From Pedobacter sp. AJM (lineage in GTDB: Bacteria; Bacteroidota; Bacteroidia; Sphingobacteriales; Sphingobacteriaceae), in NCBI RefSeq assembly GCF_002197755.1, contig NZ_NHOT01000001.1, positions 744,001 to 808,000 of the forward strand: DNA of 64,000 nucleotides. The letters are read 5' to 3'. Shown here piece after piece: positions 42,816-52,306 of this stretch. The notes beneath the pieces are model-generated. The model ran no database searches, was not told the DNA's origin, and worked only from the letters and a program-made list of their open reading frames with translations. The position numbers were made by a program, and so were the translations under genes. Position 1 is the stretch's first letter, and each line of letters starts with the position of its first letter.

Positions 42816-43826
42816 ATGATCTCTACTGATATAGCCATAATTGGCGCTGGTCCGGTTGGTTTATTTGCCATTTTTGAAGCCGGTTTATTAAAAATGCGTT
42901 GCCATTTAATTGACTACTTACCACAGGTTGGTGGTCAGCTTTCTGAAATTTATCCTAAAAAGCCAATTTATGACATCCCGGGTTATCCCTCGGTTCTGGC
43001 TCAGGAATTAATTGATAATTTGATGGAACAGGCCAAACCTTTTCATCCCACTTTTACCCTGGGTGAACGTATAGAAGGTTTGGAAAAGCGTGGCGAAGCT
43101 GATTTCGTTTTAACGACTAACATGGGTACTGTTATTGAATCCAAAGTGGTGGTTATTGCAGGTGGTTTAGGTTGTTTTGAGCCCCGCAAACCTGCCGTTG
43201 AAAATTTAGAGAATTTTGAAAACGGTAAAGGTGTTAACTATATGATCCTTGATCCGGAGAAATACCGCGATCAGAAAATGGTAATTGCCGGTGGTGGCGA
43301 TTCGGCCTTAGACTGGACGATCTATCTGGCTGAAGTTTGTTCAGAACTGACCCTGGTTCACCGAAGCGAAAGTTTCCGTGGCGCACCAGATTCAGTCGCC
43401 AAAGTGATGTCTCTTGCTGAAAGTGGAAAAATTAACCTGATCCTGAATAGCAATTTACAGGCTGTACAGGGAACGGATAAATTAGAACAGGTGGAGATTG
43501 TTCAGAACCGCACAATGGAAAAAACTGTAGTAGCCGCCGACCATTTAATTCCTTTGTTTGGTTTAAGTCCGAAATTAGGCCCGATTGAAGGATGGAACCT
43601 AAACATTAGTAAAAGTGCTATTGAGGTAAATGTAGACGATTATTCAACCAACATTCCTGGTATTTATGCCATTGGCGATATTAACACTTACACCAACAAA
43701 CTAAAATTAATCCTGAGTGGTTTCCATGAGGCTGCATTAATGAGCCACAGTGCTTATTCATACATGAACCCAGGCGTAAAATACACGATGAAATATACTA
43801 CTGTAAACGGCGTTTCAGAATTTTAA
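42816..43826 (+). CDS. Ferredoxin-NADP+ reductase (thioredoxin reductase-like type)
   Basis: The 336 residues have the FAD-binding Rossmann motif GAGPVG at 9-14 and the NADPH-binding GGGDSALDW near 160-168, in the layout of thioredoxin reductase but without the redox CxxC pair. The start IIGAGPVGLFAIFEAGLLKMRCHLIDYLPQVGGQLSEIYPKKPIYDIPGYP is the signature of the YumC-type ferredoxin-NADP+ reductases. The next gene encodes a 2Fe-2S ferredoxin, the natural electron partner. Confidence 0.92.
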   Translation: MISTDIAIIGAGPVGLFAIFEAGLLKMRCHLIDYLPQVGGQLSEIYPKKPIYDIPGYPSVLAQELIDNLMEQAKPFHPTFTLGERIEGLEKRGEADFVLTTNMGTVIESKVVVIAGGLGCFEPRKPAVENLENFENGKGVNYMILDPEKYRDQKMVIAGGGDSALDWTIYLAEVCSELTLVHRSESFRGAPDSVAKVMSLAESGKINLILNSNLQAVQGTDKLEQVEIVQNRTMEKTVVAADHLIPLFGLSPKLGPIEGWNLNISKSAIEVNVDDYSTNIPGIYAIGDINTYTNKLKLILSGFHEAALMSHSAYSYMNPGVKYTMKYTTVNGVSEF

Positions 43827-43837
43827 GGATTTTTTAA

Positions 43838-43874
43838 TTTGTGTTCATAAGCTCTGTAGTTTTAGTTAAGTTTG
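43838..43874 (+). promoter_or_regulatory. Possible separate promoter of the ferredoxin gene
   Basis: TTTG (43838-43841) and TAAGTTTG (43867-43874), a full -7 match, are 25 bases apart, a little wider than usual. The start would fall near 43880, ahead of the ATG at 43893. Confidence 0.4.
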
Positions 43875-43892
43875 CGTTAATAAGTGAGCGAA

Positions 43893-44219
43893 ATGGAAAA
43901 CAATATAACAATATACATGCAGGAGCCGGATGGCTCTGTTACAGAACATGAAGCACCAACTGATATGGGCTTAAGTTTAATGGAATTTTTGAAAGCTTCA
44001 GAATATGATATTCTGGCAACTTGTGGTGGTATGGCTTTATGTGCGACCTGCTGCGTAGATGTTTTAGAAGGCGAAGAAAAGCTTAATGAAATGACTGATG
44101 ACGAATATGCAATGCTGGATACTTTACCAGATTTATTGCCAAATTCGAGATTAGCCTGTCAGTTACAGTTAAACAACAACATGGATGGTTTGAAGGTGAA
44201 ACTTCATGGTGTGAGCTAG
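43893..44219 (+). CDS. 2Fe-2S ferredoxin (adrenodoxin type)
   Basis: The 108 residues carry the four cluster ligands in the order expected: Cys in ATCGGMALCATCCVDV and the last in SRLACQLQL. The closest pattern is C-x5-C-x2-C, then C about 35 residues on, as in adrenodoxin- and Fdx-like proteins. The cysteine next to the third (TCC) is extra. The frame opens at a GTG at 43884, but the ATG at 43893 (MENNITIYMQ) is a better start. It lies 66 bases after its reductase. Confidence 0.93.
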   Translation: MENNITIYMQEPDGSVTEHEAPTDMGLSLMEFLKASEYDILATCGGMALCATCCVDVLEGEEKLNEMTDDEYAMLDTLPDLLPNSRLACQLQLNNNMDGLKVKLHGVS

Positions 44220-44241
44220 AAAAGCTTATTAAAATATTAGG

Positions 44242-44270
44242 GGCGATATGTTAAGTATCGCCCTTTTTTG
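44242..44270 (+). terminator. Terminator after the ferredoxin gene
   Basis: GGGCGATA and TATCGCCC pair (8 bp) around a seven-base loop and run into six T, about 25 bases past the stop. Confidence 0.88.
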
Positions 44271-44338
44271 TTGGTTTCAATTTAGATTATAAACCTCATA
44301 AATTTTAAAAAACCTGAGGTTTGTGCAGCAATATGCAA

Positions 44339-46945
44339 TTAATTTATCGCTACCGTTTTTCTTTCTACATTCCAGCCATATACTTCTACAGCCAAGTTAT
44401 CCTGCGCTCCGGTATATTCTACTGTAATGGTTTTATGCTCGCCCGGAAGAATACTCACATAATTATCATCATAAAATGCCGGGAGAATGCGTTTACCACT
44501 CTGCTTATCGATTAGTGCAATTCGATTAAAAAAGGCAACCGGGTTATCATTTTTATTGCTCAACGTTACCTCAACTTTGTTGTTCGACTTTTTCGCGGCC
44601 ATGACATCTAATGGAGTAGCTTTCAATTTTTGCAAGCCACTGTATTCGCCGTTTTTGTCTGCCAGCCAGTAAATATTTTCACTTAAGATACGCTGTTTCT
44701 GATCCAGGATTCTAAGCGAAACAAATACACCTTCTTTCTGATCCAGTTTCTTTAAAAAATCATTTAAAGAGAAAAACTTACGAACTGATGAAGCACCGAT
44801 GCTGTTAAAAGCCTGCGTGATGAAGTGCTCTTTTCCGTCCATATCATATGCTTTTGCCTGAACCATTAAATTATTCAGACCTGTAAAGCCATTATTTACC
44901 ACGGTAACCATGCTATCAACAGGATTCATCATTACGTGTAATGGCTCACTTCCTTTTCTTAAACCATATAAACAGGCATTTGGATCAAGATAATAATCAT
45001 ACATCTGACCACGAAGCGCTGTCCATGGATTTTGTGTTTTCCAGATAATTGACCCGGTATACCAATCCCACATCTTGTTAGAAAATCCTTCCATTAAGGC
45101 ACGGTATTGATCATAATTAACCATCTGTGCTTTCATGGCGAAATCTTTTACATCTTTAGCCTTTCCGTATGGATTGATGTATTGTTCATAAGCAATGTAT
45201 TTATGGTAATCCCAAACCGAATCTGGTTTGTTCTTAAATTGTGGTGCTACCATATTTTTTGCGGGGATAAACCTTTCTAATGATTCATAATCGCCCACAC
45301 CCACTGATCCCACTTCAGAATTATATGGAAATGTTTTAGTACTCCAAAAGCTTTTCGGATCCTGGATGCCATATGGACCATCGCCATTGCCACCCAGATC
45401 ATTAAACGACATTTCATCACTGTTAGAAAAATCGAAAAACAGGCGGGTACCATCTAAACGAGGCAAAATATCGTTTTTAACCGGGTTTAAAATATCTTCT
45501 GGCGGCGTGATTTCATTTCCACCGCACCAAAATGCTAAGGAAGCGTGGTTGCGAATCATTTTCACCTGATCTTCAATCGCATCTAATACCAATGGATGAT
45601 TATCCGGATAGTTTCTCCGCGTCCATTGGTCTTCTTTTTTCATCGGATCAACCCAACGGCCATTACAATCGCCACTAAACCAGAAATCCTGGAAAACCAA
45701 CAATCCATATTTATCACATGCGTTATAAAATTCTGGTCGTTCGAGGATCGCACCTCCCCAAATCCGAATCAAATTCAGATTCATATCTTTATGGTACCTG
45801 ATTTCAGCATCATAACGGGCATCACTGAAACGAAGCATGGCATCAGAAATAATCCAGTTGCCGCCTTTAATAAAAATTTTCTGGCCATTTACATAGGCAC
45901 CCATACTTTTGGTATGTGCATTCCAGATGTTATCAATCTGCCTGATTCCTACCTTTAAACTTTCCTGATCATAAACCTGGTTTGCGGAAAGGAACTGAAT
46001 TTTAAGATCGTAAAGATTTTGTGCGCCATAACCACTTGGCCACCAAAGCTTCGGGTTTTCTATAGACAAATCTGCAAAGTTTACGGTTGTACTTTTACTA
46101 GCCGGCAATGAGATAGATTTGCTAATGGTTTTACCCGCAACCTGGTATTGCAAAACGCCGGTGACTACTTTATTCGTCGGGTTATCTACCTCTACCGATA
46201 CTTTTAGTGTTGCTGGTTTTTGAGTACCTGCTGGCAATCTTTTACCCGGCACCAAAGTAACGACATGCGGATTTTTAATATTAATCGCCTTGGTTTTCTC
46301 AATGGTTACCTTATCCCAAATTCCGGTATTTCGATCACGAATGGGTTGAATCCAATCCCACCCAGCGGTATACTGTGTGGTTAATCCTTTTGCAATGGTA
46401 CCGTCACCACCTTGTCCGCCGTTGGGGTTTCCTGGAAAATCAGGTGGATAAACCAACACGGCCAATCTGTTTTTTCCTGTTGACGATAAGAATTTTGTGA
46501 TGTTGTATTCTGCCCGGATATGCATCCCCTCGTGTGTTTTAGGGTTTAGTTTTTTACCGTTCAGATAAAACTCCGCCTTGTAATTTATTCCGCGAAACTG
46601 CAGCCACACTTGTTCATCAGCTACTGCCTTTTCCGAAAAATCTTTAACAAACCAATACGTGTAATGATCATTTCCGGTTTTATAAACATCCTCAATTTTT
46701 TCATTGTTCATGCCATAAAATGGATCGGGCACTTTTTTATTATTTAACAAAGTGGTCAGTACTGTTCCAGGAACTGTAGCAGGCATCCAGCTGTTAAGCG
46801 AAAAATTTGTGCCCGACAATTGCTGACCGCTCACTTTAACTTCTTTAATGTTATTGCACAACCAGCCAGTGTTTAATTCGTAGCGTTGTTGTGCCTGAGC
46901 ACAAAAATTGGCAACAAACAAAAAAAATAAAAGCACTCTTCTCAT
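44339..46945 (-). CDS. GH2-family exoglycosidase (beta-mannosidase or exo-glucosaminidase type)
   Basis: The 868 residues start with a signal peptide (MRRVLLFFLFVANFCAQAQ) at 46945; the frame extends to 47002 but those extra residues do not look like a signal. A jelly-roll domain (about 25-190), an Ig-like domain and a TIM barrel follow. The acid/base motif is CGGNEITPPEDI; other barrel marks are LIRIWGGAILERPEFYNACDKYGLLVFQDFWFSG and the late GEHKTITVEY Ig domain. This layout fits beta-mannosidase/exo-beta-glucosaminidase-like GH2 enzymes. The gene follows the GH92 gene on the same strand, 74 bases after its stop. Confidence 0.88.
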   Translation of the reverse strand: MRRVLLFFLFVANFCAQAQQRYELNTGWLCNNIKEVKVSGQQLSGTNFSLNSWMPATVPGTVLTTLLNNKKVPDPFYGMNNEKIEDVYKTGNDHYTYWFVKDFSEKAVADEQVWLQFRGINYKAEFYLNGKKLNPKTHEGMHIRAEYNITKFLSSTGKNRLAVLVYPPDFPGNPNGGQGGDGTIAKGLTTQYTAGWDWIQPIRDRNTGIWDKVTIEKTKAINIKNPHVVTLVPGKRLPAGTQKPATLKVSVEVDNPTNKVVTGVLQYQVAGKTISKSISLPASKSTTVNFADLSIENPKLWWPSGYGAQNLYDLKIQFLSANQVYDQESLKVGIRQIDNIWNAHTKSMGAYVNGQKIFIKGGNWIISDAMLRFSDARYDAEIRYHKDMNLNLIRIWGGAILERPEFYNACDKYGLLVFQDFWFSGDCNGRWVDPMKKEDQWTRRNYPDNHPLVLDAIEDQVKMIRNHASLAFWCGGNEITPPEDILNPVKNDILPRLDGTRLFFDFSNSDEMSFNDLGGNGDGPYGIQDPKSFWSTKTFPYNSEVGSVGVGDYESLERFIPAKNMVAPQFKNKPDSVWDYHKYIAYEQYINPYGKAKDVKDFAMKAQMVNYDQYRALMEGFSNKMWDWYTGSIIWKTQNPWTALRGQMYDYYLDPNACLYGLRKGSEPLHVMMNPVDSMVTVVNNGFTGLNNLMVQAKAYDMDGKEHFITQAFNSIGASSVRKFFSLNDFLKKLDQKEGVFVSLRILDQKQRILSENIYWLADKNGEYSGLQKLKATPLDVMAAKKSNNKVEVTLSNKNDNPVAFFNRIALIDKQSGKRILPAFYDDNYVSILPGEHKTITVEYTGAQDNLAVEVYGWNVERKTVAIN

Positions 46946-47018
46946 ATCATGTATACTATTGAATGTTTGATTATAGGATGAACATCGGCATATTGCTGAC
47001 ATTCATCCAACTAATAAT

Positions 47019-49274
47019 TTATTTTCCCGAAACCGGTCTGTCACTTGCTGATATACCCCATAATTTAGAGGGTTGATTTCCCATATAAATTGTCATGTAA
47101 CCACCTTCTACAATGGTTTTATGTAGGATAAATGATTTGGTATATGGCTTCCCATTTAATAGGATTCGCTGAATATATTTGTTTTCGCTGGTGTTATCAA
47201 TTACGTTTATATCAAACGTTTTTTTGTTGGGCAAATTAATCGTGGCATTCTTAACCAGAGGCGTACCAAAAACATAGGCTCCATTGGCAGGATTTACCGG
47301 ATAAAATCCTAGGGCAGAAAACACATACCAGGCACTCATTTGTCCAACATCTTCATTACCACATAATCCATCTGGCTTGGAAGTATAGAAGTCGTGATCA
47401 ATTTTACGGATTAAATCTGCGGTTTTCCATGGCTGACCAGCATAAGCATATAAATATGGAATATGGTGCCCAGGCTCATTACCTTGTGCATAATTACCAA
47501 TCAATCCAGAAATGTCTGGCGAGCTTTCCTTACCTAAATCAGCAGGAACAATAAACAGGGAATCCAGTTTGTTTACAAAAGGCTTATCGCCACCGAAAAG
47601 ATAAATTAAACCTTCTACATCCTGTGGCACCAACCAGGTATATTGCCATGCATTTCCTTCCGTGTAATCATCCTCACGGTGTTTGGCTGCAACCGGACTA
47701 AATGGTGATTTCCATTTCCCATCAGCCAATTTACCCCTCATAAACTGCACATCCTGATCAAAGTATTGCGCATACAAACCAGCTCTTTTACTGAAATACT
47801 GATAATCATCCGTTTTGCCCAACGATTTTGCAAACATGGCAATACAATAATCATCAATGGCATATTCTAATGCTTTGGCAACAGATTCATTTACTTTATC
47901 TGCCGGGATATATTTCAATTTCTGAATGTAATCAATGCCATCAGTTTTCTGCATGGCAGATTGTTTCACAGCTTCGTAAGCCAGATTGACATCAAAACCA
48001 CGGTAACCTTTTAAATAAGCATCAACCACTACCGGTACGGCATGGTAACCCACCATGGTATTGGTTTCATTGCCCATTAAATGCCAAACAGGCAACTTTC
48101 CTTGTTCTTTGTAAATGGCCAGCATGGTGTTCACCACATCATTCACTTTATCCTGATGAAGGATAGTATAAAGTGGATTGGCTGCCCGATAGGTATCCCA
48201 AAGCGAAAAGGTAGTCAGGTTGTTGAAACCAGCCGCATGATGAATTTTCTTATCTGTACCTAAATAATCTTTATTCACATCATTAAACAATGATGGTGCA
48301 ACCATCGTATGATAAAGTGCGGTATAAAAGACTTTTTTAGTGTTTGCTGAAGCATCAATTTTTACTTTTGACAATTCTTTTTCCCACTTTGCATCAGCTG
48401 CTTTTACGGTAGATGCAAAATCCCACCCTGGCAATTCAGTTTTTAAATTTAATAGCGCATTCTCCGTACTTACCGGCGATAAGGCTACTTTAATCTGCAA
48501 TTGATTTTGCTTAACTGATGCAAAATCAATTACCGCCTTAATTTTTTCACCACTTACATCAGTACCCTTTACAAGTTTATCGTCGCTATAGATAGAAAAC
48601 TTCTGTAAAGGTTGAGAAAGCTTAATCACGAAATACAACCGCTGATCGTTGGCCCAGCCTTTAGAGTTTCTATGTCCTACAATTGTAGTGGCATCCAGTT
48701 GTTTAAATGAAGCGTTAACAGGCTTATCCCACCCAATCCCTTCAATCAAATCAATAATAACATGAGGGGTTGCTGTTTTTTTAGGAAAGGTATACTGATG
48801 GAAACCAACACGTTCGGTGGCCGTTAATTCTGCTTTAATTTTGTACTTATCCAGCAATACGCTATAATAACCTGCTTTTGCCACTTCATTTTCATGTGAA
48901 AACGTGGAAAGATATCCTTTATCTTCCTCACCCTTTTTACCTTTTTGCAGAATGATTTCTCCGGAGGCTGGCATAATGGAAATATCTCCAAGATCACCAA
49001 TTCCGGTACCACTTAAGTGGGTATGTGAAAACCCCGTGATGGTATTGCTCACATAGTTATATCCACTGCACCAATCCCAACCTTCAAAAACATTATCTGG
49101 CCCCAGCTGTACTGCCCCAAAAGGGACATTGGCACCAACAAAAACGTGACCATGCTTAGCAGAACCAATAATGGGATCAACAAACTTGGTTAAATGGGCA
49201 GTTTTCTGGGCATGCACATTTGCAGATAAAAGGAGTGCGGTAAATAAAACAGGTGTAAGTTTCTTAAAATTCAT
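47019..49274 (-). CDS. GH92-family alpha-mannosidase
   Basis: GH92 enzymes remove alpha-linked mannose and need calcium. The 751 residues have a signal peptide (ending NVHAQ) and the family opening FVDPIIGSAKHGHVFVGANVPFGAVQLGPD, followed by FSHTHLSGTG, then KVFYTALYHTMVAPSLFND, WHLMGNETNTMVGYHAVPVVVDAYLKG and, late, GLCGNEDVGQMSAWYVFSALGFYPVNP. It is the first gene of a pair with the GH2 enzyme, so the two may act on the same mannose-containing glycan. Confidence 0.95.
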   Translation of the reverse strand: MNFKKLTPVLFTALLLSANVHAQKTAHLTKFVDPIIGSAKHGHVFVGANVPFGAVQLGPDNVFEGWDWCSGYNYVSNTITGFSHTHLSGTGIGDLGDISIMPASGEIILQKGKKGEEDKGYLSTFSHENEVAKAGYYSVLLDKYKIKAELTATERVGFHQYTFPKKTATPHVIIDLIEGIGWDKPVNASFKQLDATTIVGHRNSKGWANDQRLYFVIKLSQPLQKFSIYSDDKLVKGTDVSGEKIKAVIDFASVKQNQLQIKVALSPVSTENALLNLKTELPGWDFASTVKAADAKWEKELSKVKIDASANTKKVFYTALYHTMVAPSLFNDVNKDYLGTDKKIHHAAGFNNLTTFSLWDTYRAANPLYTILHQDKVNDVVNTMLAIYKEQGKLPVWHLMGNETNTMVGYHAVPVVVDAYLKGYRGFDVNLAYEAVKQSAMQKTDGIDYIQKLKYIPADKVNESVAKALEYAIDDYCIAMFAKSLGKTDDYQYFSKRAGLYAQYFDQDVQFMRGKLADGKWKSPFSPVAAKHREDDYTEGNAWQYTWLVPQDVEGLIYLFGGDKPFVNKLDSLFIVPADLGKESSPDISGLIGNYAQGNEPGHHIPYLYAYAGQPWKTADLIRKIDHDFYTSKPDGLCGNEDVGQMSAWYVFSALGFYPVNPANGAYVFGTPLVKNATINLPNKKTFDINVIDNTSENKYIQRILLNGKPYTKSFILHKTIVEGGYMTIYMGNQPSKLWGISASDRPVSGK

Positions 49275-49362
49275 GGTTTATTATTCGGTATTTGATAAAT
49301 CGTTTTACTAAATTAGATAATAATAGCTCGTTATGTTAAAATATTTTTCAATAATGACAGGA

Positions 49363-51054
49363 TTAATCTAGTGAGGCCGTTTCTTTAATGGGTTTACCAA
49401 TTACTTTGTAATTCCCATCGCCCTTTAAAATCGCTAACATCTGGGGCTGATTACCAAACAAAGCCTTAGCTGCCATCAACTCCTTATCATATTGAAAACT
49501 TTGCTCGATTCTCCCCCTTTCATAAAAATAGCGGCTCACAATTTGTGTTTCCAAAACTCTTTTGATCTCTGATTTATGCGTGGCTACGTCTGTTTTTTTA
49601 GAGATGGTCAGTTTATATTTCAAATTTTCAAGGTCAGCTTTAACTTCTGCCGATTTATTTTCCTTCTCGGCTTCCCGCCGTAAATCAGACAGCAACCTTT
49701 CGGTTTTGCTTTGATAGGTCAGGTCTTTATCTGCTAAGGTATTCACAAAAGCAGTATAATCGGCATCAGATAGCTGAAAAGTTTTTGCAGATTCGAGCTT
49801 GGGGTTAGTTTTCCGGTATTGATTGGCATAGTTGAAAAATAAATTTTTACCAATCATGGAGATGGTTACCGGGCTTAGTTTATCGGCATTAACCACCACA
49901 TCCGGATAGACGCCATTACCACTGTATACATTTCTTCCAGCTTTGGTTTGAAACATCATCATGGTTGAATCAGCAAAACGCTCTGCCACGCCATCGGCAT
50001 TTTTGTGCGTATAATCCAGTTTTTGAATGCACCTGCCTGATGGGGTATAATATTTAGCAACCGTTACTTTTACCAAACTGTTGTAGGGCAGATTAAAGGT
50101 TTGTTGAACCAGGCCCTTTCCATAACTCCGCTGCCCCACCACAATTGCCCGATCAAGATCCTGCAGCGAGCCGGCTACAATTTCTGATGCAGATGCAGAG
50201 TTTGCATTGACCAGCACTACTAATGGAACATCAAGAGCAACCGGAGGATATTGGGTTTTATAGGCAATTGTTTTTTCAAGATTTTTGCCCTTCTGGGTAA
50301 CAATGAGCTGATCTTTTTGCACGAACAGGTTCACAATCTTTACGGCTTCCTGTAATATTCCGCCACCATTATTCCGGAGGTCAAGAATAATTCCCTTTGG
50401 ATTTTCCTTATTGATATTCAAAAGGGCATCCTTTACTTCCTGACCAGAATTTTCTAAAAACTTATCCAGTTTGATATACCCCACACCATCGCCTACCATA
50501 CCTGAATAGGATACATTTGGCTGTTTGATTTCCTCGCGAATAATTTTCTTCTGGAGTTCTTTACCTTCCCTAAACAAAACCAGGTCTACCGGAGTACCTT
50601 TAGGCCCGCGCAATAACTGGCTGATTTCAGCCCTTTCCTTCCCCTTAACTTCAACTCCGTTTATTTTTACGATCTGATCACCGGCCTTTACTTCACCTTT
50701 ATTAGCCGGGTAGCCTTCGCTTACTTCATTCACGAAAAGTTTGCCCGCAATCAAAACGGTACTGGCACCAATGCCGCCATATTGGGTACTGACATATTTA
50801 AGCTTATAATCTTCAATTTCAGATTCAGGCACATATTCAGTATAAGGATCAAGGCTATCCAGCATGGCATCAATACCGGTTTTCATCAGTTGTGGTGCAT
50901 TGGTATCGTCAACATAATTGATATTGATTTCCTTATAAAGGGACGCGAAAATATCGAGATTTTTAGAAACCAGGAATAAGTCTTCTTTAAATGAAAATGA
51001 TAAAATCGCCATACAACACCCTGCGGCTAAAAAAGCATATTTTATTTTTTTCAT
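49363..51054 (-). CDS. C-terminal processing protease (S41, CtpA/Prc type)
   Basis: The 563 residues start with a membrane/export segment (about 5-22), then a helical part, a PDZ domain (GGIGASTVLIAGKLFVNEV to GVEVKGKERAEISQLLRGPKG, about 95-165) and the S41 catalytic domain. The catalytic Ser is in NANSASASEIVAGSL (about residue 285) and the Lys in QRSYGKGLVQ (about residue 312). Such proteases trim periplasmic proteins. The long helical C-terminal tail (about 410-560) is typical of Bacteroidota members. It is a single gene. Confidence 0.95.
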   Translation of the reverse strand: MKKIKYAFLAAGCCMAILSFSFKEDLFLVSKNLDIFASLYKEININYVDDTNAPQLMKTGIDAMLDSLDPYTEYVPESEIEDYKLKYVSTQYGGIGASTVLIAGKLFVNEVSEGYPANKGEVKAGDQIVKINGVEVKGKERAEISQLLRGPKGTPVDLVLFREGKELQKKIIREEIKQPNVSYSGMVGDGVGYIKLDKFLENSGQEVKDALLNINKENPKGIILDLRNNGGGILQEAVKIVNLFVQKDQLIVTQKGKNLEKTIAYKTQYPPVALDVPLVVLVNANSASASEIVAGSLQDLDRAIVVGQRSYGKGLVQQTFNLPYNSLVKVTVAKYYTPSGRCIQKLDYTHKNADGVAERFADSTMMMFQTKAGRNVYSGNGVYPDVVVNADKLSPVTISMIGKNLFFNYANQYRKTNPKLESAKTFQLSDADYTAFVNTLADKDLTYQSKTERLLSDLRREAEKENKSAEVKADLENLKYKLTISKKTDVATHKSEIKRVLETQIVSRYFYERGRIEQSFQYDKELMAAKALFGNQPQMLAILKGDGNYKVIGKPIKETASLD

Positions 51055-51258
51055 CCTTGCTAATATTATAATGGTGACACGAATAAAGATTGCTAAACAG
51101 AGATTTGACTGTATCTTAATACAACATGAAGTGCATTGAAAAACAATTCCTGACCGTACAGGTGTAAATGTACAAAAAGAGATAAATATTAAAAATACTT
51201 ATTCAGGTCCAGCGTAAATAAAGCGTTACGAAATGAAAGGTAAATTTTTAAAGAAGGA

Positions 51259-51474
51259 TTACAATCTGTTTCCTTTAGTATCAGCAAGGGCTTTCTGAAT
51301 GGTAAATTCAATGTAAGTGCGGTCGCGTTTTACCAGGCGCATTAAATCCTGCACCAGTTCATCTTCCTTGCCAGGTGTAAATTCCAATGGCTCATTAGCT
51401 AAGTCGCGGTACTTTCTCAAGAACTTTGTTTTTACTTTAAATGCGGTTTCAGCGGTAAGTTGAAAATTAGCCAT
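51259..51474 (-). CDS. Small conserved-looking protein of unknown function
   Basis: The 71 residues (MANFQLTAETAFKVKTKFLRKYRDL and so on) are charged, helical and without a membrane segment; I recognise no family. The frame extends to 51516, but the promoter's TACTTTTG element lies inside that extension, so MANFQ at 51474 is the real start. The good promoter argues that it is expressed. Confidence 0.6.
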   Translation of the reverse strand: MANFQLTAETAFKVKTKFLRKYRDLANEPLEFTPGKEDELVQDLMRLVKRDRTYIEFTIQKALADTKGNRL

Positions 51475-51492
51475 AGCAGATTTTATTTGATG

Positions 51493-51500
51493 CAAAAGTA
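51493..51500 (-). promoter_or_regulatory. -7 element of the small gene at 51259
   Basis: TACTTTTG on the minus strand is identical to the nuoA element. Transcription would start near 51487, 13 bases before the ATG at 51474. No TTTG was found at -33. Confidence 0.5.
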
Positions 51501-51633
51501 AAAAATATTTGCGCACTATAATATCTTTTTACCAATGAGTAATAAAAAAAGAGAGCTATACAATATCTGGCATGATAATTTTGTTAAAAATTCGTTATTT
51601 ATCCAATAAAAAACACGCAAAAATTTAAAGACA

Positions 51634-52236
51634 ATGAAAAAATTTATTCTCCCTATTGTTTTCCTGACCCTGGGTTGGGCAACATCGCAAGCACAAACAT
51701 TTAATCTTGGTGTTAAAGCCGGTGTAAATTTAGCCAAACTTAATGCTGATTTTGCCAGTGAAGAAAATCGCTTAGGCTATCAGGTAGGTGCCTGGGCCCG
51801 TATTGGCGGCGCAAGTTTTTATGTACAGCCCGAAGCTTATATTGGTAGTAAAGGCAATAAATTCATCAGCTTTACCAATAATAACAATAATGAAGTAACT
51901 GCAGAAGGTAAAGTGAGATTTACTACACTGGATGTGCCAGTTTTATTAGGCACCAAGTTTGGGGCTAAAAACCTAAATTTCAGGGTGATGGCCGGACCTG
52001 TAATTTCATTTATTTTGGATGAAAACTCGAGTTTTAGCTCGGCTTACCAGCAAGCTACTGATTTTGACAACTATAAAAATCAGGCCCTTGGCTTACAGGC
52101 GGGTGCCGGTGTTGATATAGGTGCCATTTCAGTTGATTTACGTTATGAAGCAGGTCTTTCCAACATTAGTAAAAGTGAAAAATACAGCCAGAAACCGAAC
52201 TTATTTCAGTTGAGTTTAGGATTTAAGATCTTGTAA
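51634..52236 (+). CDS. Outer-membrane beta-barrel protein (porin-like, OmpX-type fold)
   Basis: The 200 residues start with a signal peptide (MKKFILPIVFLTLGWATSQAQ) and continue in alternating strands: FNLGVKAGVNLAKL, GRIGGASFYVQPEAYIGSKG-like, LDVPVLLGTKFGAKNLNFRVMAGPVISF, ALGLQAGAGVDIGAISVDLRYEAGLSNI and the end LFQLSLGFKIL, whose last residues fit barrel insertion. This is the small 8-strand outer-membrane barrel family common in Bacteroidota. The function is unknown. Confidence 0.85.
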   Translation: MKKFILPIVFLTLGWATSQAQTFNLGVKAGVNLAKLNADFASEENRLGYQVGAWARIGGASFYVQPEAYIGSKGNKFISFTNNNNNEVTAEGKVRFTTLDVPVLLGTKFGAKNLNFRVMAGPVISFILDENSSFSSAYQQATDFDNYKNQALGLQAGAGVDIGAISVDLRYEAGLSNISKSEKYSQKPNLFQLSLGFKIL

Positions 52237-52247
52237 TCTATTTATTT

Positions 52248-52290
52248 AAACCTCAACAGGCAACCCGTTATGTTGCTCGTTGAGGTTTAA
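52248..52290 (+). terminator. Hairpin after the beta-barrel gene
   Basis: AAACCTCAAC and GTTGAGGTTT pair (10 bp) with an inner GGCAAC/GTTGC stem. It lies between two convergent genes (ends at 52236 and 52307) and may serve both. Confidence 0.75.
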
Positions 52291-52306
52291 TGTCGGCGCA
52301 GTTAAA

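Noticed and set aside
44291..44323. AAACCTCA/TGAGGTTT inverted repeat after the ferredoxin terminator
   Set aside because: Loop is long, and there is no T-tract in the right place for the convergent GH2 gene; possibly chance.
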